Source of the DNA: a bacterium
GTDB lineage: Bacteria; Pseudomonadota; Alphaproteobacteria; Caulobacterales; Hyphomonadaceae
Reading direction: 5' to 3'
Length of the DNA stretch: 6,593 nucleotides
NCBI GenBank assembly: GCA_030824255.1
Contig: JAVBYB010000407.1
Coordinates: 1-6,593, forward strand
Part shown: piece by piece, positions 1 to 6,593 of the stretch
Layout: each line of letters begins with the position of its first letter
Numbering within the stretch: position 1 is the first letter of the stretch
Notes under the pieces: model-generated
What the model was told of the DNA's origin: nothing
Database searches by the model: none
Seen by the model: the letters and a program-made list of their open reading frames with translations, nothing else
Made by a program: the position numbers and the translations under genes

Positions 1-2
1 GT

Positions 3-791
3 GGCGACCTGCAGATCTCTTCAATCATGGGCACGCAGGTGACGGCGCAGGGGGAAGGCCAGCCGGTCACCGCCAACGTGCAGCACCGCGCCGTGGTTCG
101 CGGCGTGCTGCACGCCAAGGGACTACGCGTTTCCGGCGAGATGAGGATCGAGGACGCACAATTCCAGAACGTCAGCGTGTCGTTCGCCATCTTCGCACCA
201 GGAATGCAGATCGAGCGCGACCTGCGGATCACAGGCACGCAGCTCGTGGACGCAGGCATACAGCTCGCCAACGCCAACGTCGGCGGAGACCTGCTGCTGC
301 ATGGAACCGATGCAGGCAACCGGACAATTGCGCTGGAAGCCAGCGGCCTGCGCGTTGAGCACTCGATTCATATCACGCGCGGCAAGATGCGCGGTGCGCT
401 ACAGCTCGGATCGATCCGTGTCAGCGAGCATCTCGAACTTATAGACCTCGAGATCCAGACACCGCCGCCCCGCAATTCAGTGGAGCTGGCGTACGCAGTC
501 ATAGACGGATCGCTTCAGCTGCGATCACTGACGTGCGAATCCGGTATATCGATGAGCTTCAGCAGAGTTCTGGGAACGGCGAACCTCAGCAGCATCGAAA
601 TCGCGCAAGGCGGACTCAACGCCTCGGGCGCGCAGGTGGACGGACCGCTGTCGATCGACATCAGCGCAAATGGACTTGTGGGGTTTGACCAGGCGCGCGT
701 CCGCGGCGAGACGACCCTGCGCCGGGCGCGGATCACTGCGTCAGGCTCGCTATCGCTACGCGGCGCCAATCTGGAGGGCGGACTCCAGCTA
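3..791 (+). other. Beta-solenoid-like repeat region of the left gene
   Basis: This encodes visible residues up to about 255, plus eight upstream codons. Short beta-strand units of the form V/I-x-G-x-L-x-L recur at about residues 35, 62, 85, 110, 121, 132, 159, 181, 204, 225, 238 and 249. Most gaps are 21-27 residues, and several are near 11, suggesting coils of roughly 22 residues with half-coil steps. Small residues (G, A, N, S) precede the strands, as in right-handed parallel beta-helices. The repeat runs off the left edge, so the solenoid is longer than seen. The fold is inferred from pattern only. Confidence 0.7.
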
Positions 792-3215
792 CCGGTTGCA
801 GCTCTTCCCGCCATACAGGTGAACCCGACATTCGATGCCGCGCGGATACGCGACATGCGCCGGCTGCCGCTGCCTTTCTATCCCGGCTGGAGCGTGGTCG
901 AGATACTCTACAATCGCGACGCCGAGTATGGCGCGGCGAGCGTGTTGTGGGATGGAAAGCAGGAGATCGTGATCCTCGACGGCAGGGTCGACCCGATCCA
1001 TGCCTTCAACAAGCGGCAGAAGCTCAAGCTCGGCAAGGGCGTGGCGTATGCCTACCTGGAGTTCTTCTGCAACCACCTCTGGGGCGAGGAAGGATGCTTC
1101 CGCCTCGTGCGAGATCCGCAAGACCTCGCGGCTCGTCAGCTGGATCCGGCCAACCTTCTTGAGTGGATGAAGGGAGACGTCATACGGATCAAGGATGGCT
1201 GGAAGGCAAAGGGCATCGTCGACTATGGCGGCGCGCTGTTCGCGACCGAGTTCGAGATGACCGACAACGGCCAGGTGCAGATGATTGGCGACAACCAGCT
1301 CACGGCCGCCTTGCCGCCAGAACAGCGCGCGCTGCGTTTCCAGGCGCCGTTCCGGCTTGGCGCGAGACCGATCGATCCCCTGGCGATACGCGCCCTGCAA
1401 TTTCTCGACGACACGGCGCCATGGCCTGAACACACGGTGATGCACGGACCCTGGTCAGACCAGAGTGGCGCAAACGCCGCCGGCGCCATTGCCGCGCTAT
1501 ACCGCACGGATCCGAAAACCCGCGACCTCATCGTACGACGCGTGCGTTCCCAGGCATTGAGCTTCTATGCCGGCTGGACGCTGATCCAGGGCCTCATCGA
1601 AACACCTTCCGGCCTCGCTGTCACCGAATGGCTATGGGACGATTCGGAGCGCACTGTCCGGCTTGATGGCGGCGACAACGATCACCGCGCCTTCAACAAG
1701 AACAACCCGCCCGCCCTTGGCGATATCGAGACAATCAAGAGCTACCTACGCTTCTTCACCGCTCATCTGTGGGCCGATCAGGGAGCGTTCCCCATCGTGG
1801 AGTCGCCCGAAGACCTGCCCTTCACGATGGCTGGCCGCGAGAAGCTGGGCGGTCTTGTCCGCCCCCTGCACGTGACGTCCGAAGCGGGCGTGATCGAGGC
1901 GAACGGCACCGTTGTTTTTGGCGGGCACCTGTTCGAGGCAACCTTCCGCATCCAGCCGACGGGCCATGTCGAGATTCTCAATGACTCTCCATTGGGCGAA
2001 GCGACGGGCGAAACCGTCCTGCGCTACGACAAACCCTTTGTCCGGCACGTGACGCAGCCACCCTATAAGGCGGGACCTGTGCCAGAGATCGCCTGGCCGA
2101 CACCGCCAATTCTTTCGGCGCCGACGTTCAAGCTGTCCCACCTGCCCGCAGACGCGCTCAACCTGCCGTTCGAAATGCTGACCAGAAATACCCGCATTCC
2201 CGTTCGCCTTTCCGGCAGCCGTGCGGCATCGCTCGAGGATCGGAACGGAAAGGCGTGGGGGGAAAACGTCCGCCTCGACCTCGCGGGCTTCACCTACGAT
2301 CATATCGACACGGCCTCGACAGCGGGCCTTGGCCAGAATCCGTTTGCAGATTCCGTCGTGGAGACTGAGCGGCGCGGCAAGCTGCGGCGGAAACACTGGC
2401 TGAAGCTGCAGTACGGCGGCAGCAGCCCGAAATCGGAGAGCGAGTTCGATACGCAGCCGCATGCGCAGCTGGCGGAGGCGTACAAGCGCGCAGGGCGCAA
2501 CGAGGATGCCCGGATCATCAACCGCGACAGGCTGGTGGTCGAAGGGCATGTCGCCTCGATGGACTGGATCAGGGGGTTCCAGAAACGCCCGCGCGTGCTG
2601 GTTGCGTCGGTGCTGGGAATTATCCTCCTGCTCGCACTGGGGCTGACCGGCATGTGGCCTGCGGGAACGCTGGCGGCCGTAGCGCTCGTCATGCTCGCGG
2701 CGATCACGGTATTCGGGCCGCTGATCTGGCACCATGTCTACGACGTGCTGTTTGCGCACGGTCTCTACACACGCAACGCCGTGGCGACCTTCCTGGCTTT
2801 CCTGCTGGTGGGGTGGGTGGGAGTTGAGATCGCGAACCGTAACTCGCTGTTCGGCATCGTGAAGTTCGAGACGCTGCCACAAGTGCTGGTGCAGGACATC
2901 TCGACCGTTCAGAACGTGCTGATCCGAACGGGTGATGCAAACAAGCCGTTCAGTACCGGCTTCCTCACCGTAGATTCTGCGGCAGGTATTCCCGGTGACC
3001 TGCCCTGTGCCACGAACATCCAGTCGTTTCTCTACGCGACGGACATCTTCATTCCGCTGATCGACCTGCGCCAGGAAACGCGCTGCAGCCCCCGCGCGGA
3101 CGCGGAGGCGTGGCAGTTCGCCAAGGCGCTCTATGCGATCCTCGGTTGGATCGTGACGTCCCTGACAGTCCTGACGGTGTCGGGCGTGCTGAGGCAGAGA
3201 TCGGAGGGAACCTGA
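3..3215 (+). CDS. Large membrane-anchored beta-solenoid protein with a duplicated unclassified domain; 5' end outside window
   Basis: Function unknown. Residues are numbered from the ATG at 27, but the frame stays open to the left edge (reading GDLQISSI before that Met) and that ATG has no Shine-Dalgarno sequence, so the gene very probably begins upstream. Residues 1-255 carry repeats of the type xxGxLxL (VSGEMRI 35, VGGDLLL 85, IDGSLQL 159, VDGPLSI 204, LEGGLQL 249), typical of a beta-solenoid. Residues 284-443 and 513-672 are two copies of one domain (FYxGW, LDG, AFNK, YLxFF, HLW, PxDL). A Pro-rich linker follows, then a conserved-looking block (NVRLDLAGFTYDHI, 747-760; QLAEAYKRAGRNEDAR, 814-829) and predicted membrane helices near 857-876, 880-901, 918-936 and 1034-1054. 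KRPR before helix 1 and RQR after helix 4 favour a cytoplasmic N-terminal bulk and C-terminus, leaving loop 937-1030 (C994, C1020) outside. From memory, the C-terminal module resembles actinobacterial proteins called 'membrane-associated oxidoreductase'; I see no redox motif supporting that name. The coding call is secure; the role is not. Confidence 0.9.
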   Translation, partial: GDLQISSIMGTQVTAQGEGQPVTANVQHRAVVRGVLHAKGLRVSGEMRIEDAQFQNVSVSFAIFAPGMQIERDLRITGTQLVDAGIQLANANVGGDLLLHGTDAGNRTIALEASGLRVEHSIHITRGKMRGALQLGSIRVSEHLELIDLEIQTPPPRNSVELAYAVIDGSLQLRSLTCESGISMSFSRVLGTANLSSIEIAQGGLNASGAQVDGPLSIDISANGLVGFDQARVRGETTLRRARITASGSLSLRGANLEGGLQLPVAALPAIQVNPTFDAARIRDMRRLPLPFYPGWSVVEILYNRDAEYGAASVLWDGKQEIVILDGRVDPIHAFNKRQKLKLGKGVAYAYLEFFCNHLWGEEGCFRLVRDPQDLAARQLDPANLLEWMKGDVIRIKDGWKAKGIVDYGGALFATEFEMTDNGQVQMIGDNQLTAALPPEQRALRFQAPFRLGARPIDPLAIRALQFLDDTAPWPEHTVMHGPWSDQSGANAAGAIAALYRTDPKTRDLIVRRVRSQALSFYAGWTLIQGLIETPSGLAVTEWLWDDSERTVRLDGGDNDHRAFNKNNPPALGDIETIKSYLRFFTAHLWADQGAFPIVESPEDLPFTMAGREKLGGLVRPLHVTSEAGVIEANGTVVFGGHLFEATFRIQPTGHVEILNDSPLGEATGETVLRYDKPFVRHVTQPPYKAGPVPEIAWPTPPILSAPTFKLSHLPADALNLPFEMLTRNTRIPVRLSGSRAASLEDRNGKAWGENVRLDLAGFTYDHIDTASTAGLGQNPFADSVVETERRGKLRRKHWLKLQYGGSSPKSESEFDTQPHAQLAEAYKRAGRNEDARIINRDRLVVEGHVASMDWIRGFQKRPRVLVASVLGIILLLALGLTGMWPAGTLAAVALVMLAAITVFGPLIWHHVYDVLFAHGLYTRNAVATFLAFLLVGWVGVEIANRNSLFGIVKFETLPQVLVQDISTVQNVLIRTGDANKPFSTGFLTVDSAAGIPGDLPCATNIQSFLYATDIFIPLIDLRQETRCSPRADAEAWQFAKALYAILGWIVTSLTVLTVSGVLRQRSEGT
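876..1355 (+). repeat. Tandem protein domain, copy 1 (residues 284-443)
   Basis: Copy 1 runs from FYPGW (284-288) through LDG (317-319), AFNK (326-329), YLEFF (343-347), HLW (350-352) and PQDL (364-367) to GALFATEF (402-409) and a final F442. It matches copy 2 in order and spacing. It alone carries two cysteines, C348 and C357. I do not recognise the family. The alternation of hydrophobic strands with one amphipathic segment around YLxFF suggests a compact alpha/beta fold, but this is inference. Confidence 0.8.
1563..2042 (+). repeat. Tandem protein domain, copy 2 (residues 513-672)
   Basis: Copy 2 starts at FYAGW (513-517) and repeats LDG (546-548), AFNK (555-558), YLRFF (573-577), HLW (580-582), PEDL (594-597), GHLFEATF (633-640) and F671. 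The offset from copy 1 stays at 229-231 residues throughout, so the copies are collinear with only one- or two-residue indels. By hand alignment, about 31 of the 84 positions in the first half are identical. The cysteines of copy 1 are replaced by T578 and A587. The divergence implies an old duplication. Confidence 0.8.
2262..3212 (+). other. C-terminal membrane module of the left gene (residues 746-1062)
   Basis: The block begins with a short strand motif (ENVRLDLAGFTYDHI), passes a helical QLAEAYKRAGRNEDAR stretch that looks like a single TPR-like helix pair, and then enters a membrane hairpin (857-901), a third helix (918-936), a loop of about 95 residues and a fourth helix (1034-1054). 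Before helix 4 lies an IPLIDLRQE motif (1009-1017), and GW (1040-1041) sits inside the helix. As I recall them, actinobacterial membrane-anchored beta-solenoid proteins have an equivalent order: GF-Y strand, PYEQLA helix, P-x-x-x-x-x-QE loop, GW helix. This homology is from memory and was not searched. Confidence 0.6.
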
Positions 3216-3226
3216 GGCCGGCCTCA
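3213..3226. repeat. Perfect 14-bp palindrome on the stop codon
   Basis: TGAGGCCGGCCTCA reads identically on both strands, and its first three bases are the stop codon of the left gene. As RNA it could fold into a GC-rich stem, but the loop would consume the central CCGG, leaving about five pairs. No T-run follows. It may be a weak transcription-end element, a protein-binding site or chance. Confidence 0.5.
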
Positions 3227-3286
3227 ACTGGCCCCTGGCGCGGCGTGAAGTATTCGGCGTCTCCGGCGGGATACCCACGCACCGCC

Positions 3287-3349
3287 CACGACTCGTATCG
3301 AACTCCTACCGCAACTCCGCGCACGGACGCACCATACGAGAATGTCGTG
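3287..3349. terminator. Bulged inverted repeat between convergent genes, possible terminator
   Basis: The 12-nt arm at 3287-3298 (CACGACTCGTAT) can pair with 3334-3349: seven pairs, a four-base AATG bulge, then five more pairs. The loop of 35 nt is long and there is no T-tract on either strand, so it does not fit a standard intrinsic terminator. Its position in the spacer between two convergent genes is where a shared transcription end would be expected. I could find no stronger terminator in 3216-3399. Confidence 0.2.
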
Positions 3350-3399
3350 CCAGGCGTCCCCGAGCATTCAGACCGCGTCGCGACGTGTGAAGGAATGGC

Positions 3400-6591
<3,192 letters not shown>

Positions 6592-6593
6592 TG

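Noticed and set aside
789..1445. 218-codon minus-strand open frame inside the left gene
   Set aside because: It lies opposite domain copy 1 and has low-complexity, charged composition without motifs. It is a shadow of the real frame.
3..3215. Naming the left gene product an oxidoreductase or an adhesin
   Set aside because: No nucleotide-binding or redox motif is visible, and topology signals place the solenoid in the cytoplasm, so neither name is supported.
1746..3278. 510-codon open frame on the minus strand opposite the 3' half of the left gene
   Set aside because: Its product is rich in Arg, Gln and His with no membrane helices or recognisable motifs, while the + strand frame shows a duplicated domain and membrane helices here. 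It is a GC-rich shadow frame.
3376..3385. 10-bp palindrome CGTCGCGACG near the end of the czcA-like gene
   Set aside because: Too short to mean much in GC-rich DNA and not followed by a T-tract, so not called as a terminator or operator.

Overview
The window is GC-rich and gene-dense. It holds two long convergent protein-coding genes separated by 184 bp. An inner-membrane RND heavy-metal pump of the CzcA type points to a Gram-negative bacterium, most likely a proteobacterium. An alphaproteobacterium is a reasonable guess from the overall feel of the proteins, but nothing in the sequence proves it. I see no RNA gene, CRISPR array, insertion sequence or integrase.

Left half (+ strand, 3-3215): one very large gene without an established function, open at the left window edge. 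The visible product has three parts: an N-terminal beta-solenoid-like repeat region, two diverged tandem copies of a ~160-residue domain I cannot assign to a family, and a C-terminal module with four predicted membrane helices. The C-terminal module resembles, from memory, that of membrane-anchored beta-solenoid proteins of actinobacteria, often labelled 'membrane-associated oxidoreductase' without evidence. This protein is the least explained object in the window.

Middle (3216-3399): a short spacer between the two convergent genes. It has a perfect 14-bp palindrome starting exactly on the left gene's stop codon, and a weaker bulged inverted repeat further on. Neither has a T-tract, so terminator function is only a possibility.

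Right half (- strand, 3400-6576): a complete heavy-metal efflux RND pump gene (czcA-like, 1058 codons) with a good ribosome-binding site at the right edge. Its transmembrane acidic triad and the loss of the CusA methionine triad point to divalent cations (Zn/Co/Cd or Ni/Co) rather than Cu/Ag. Its usual periplasmic adaptor and outer-membrane partners would be expected just beyond the right edge. The convergent layout gives no reason to link the two genes functionally.
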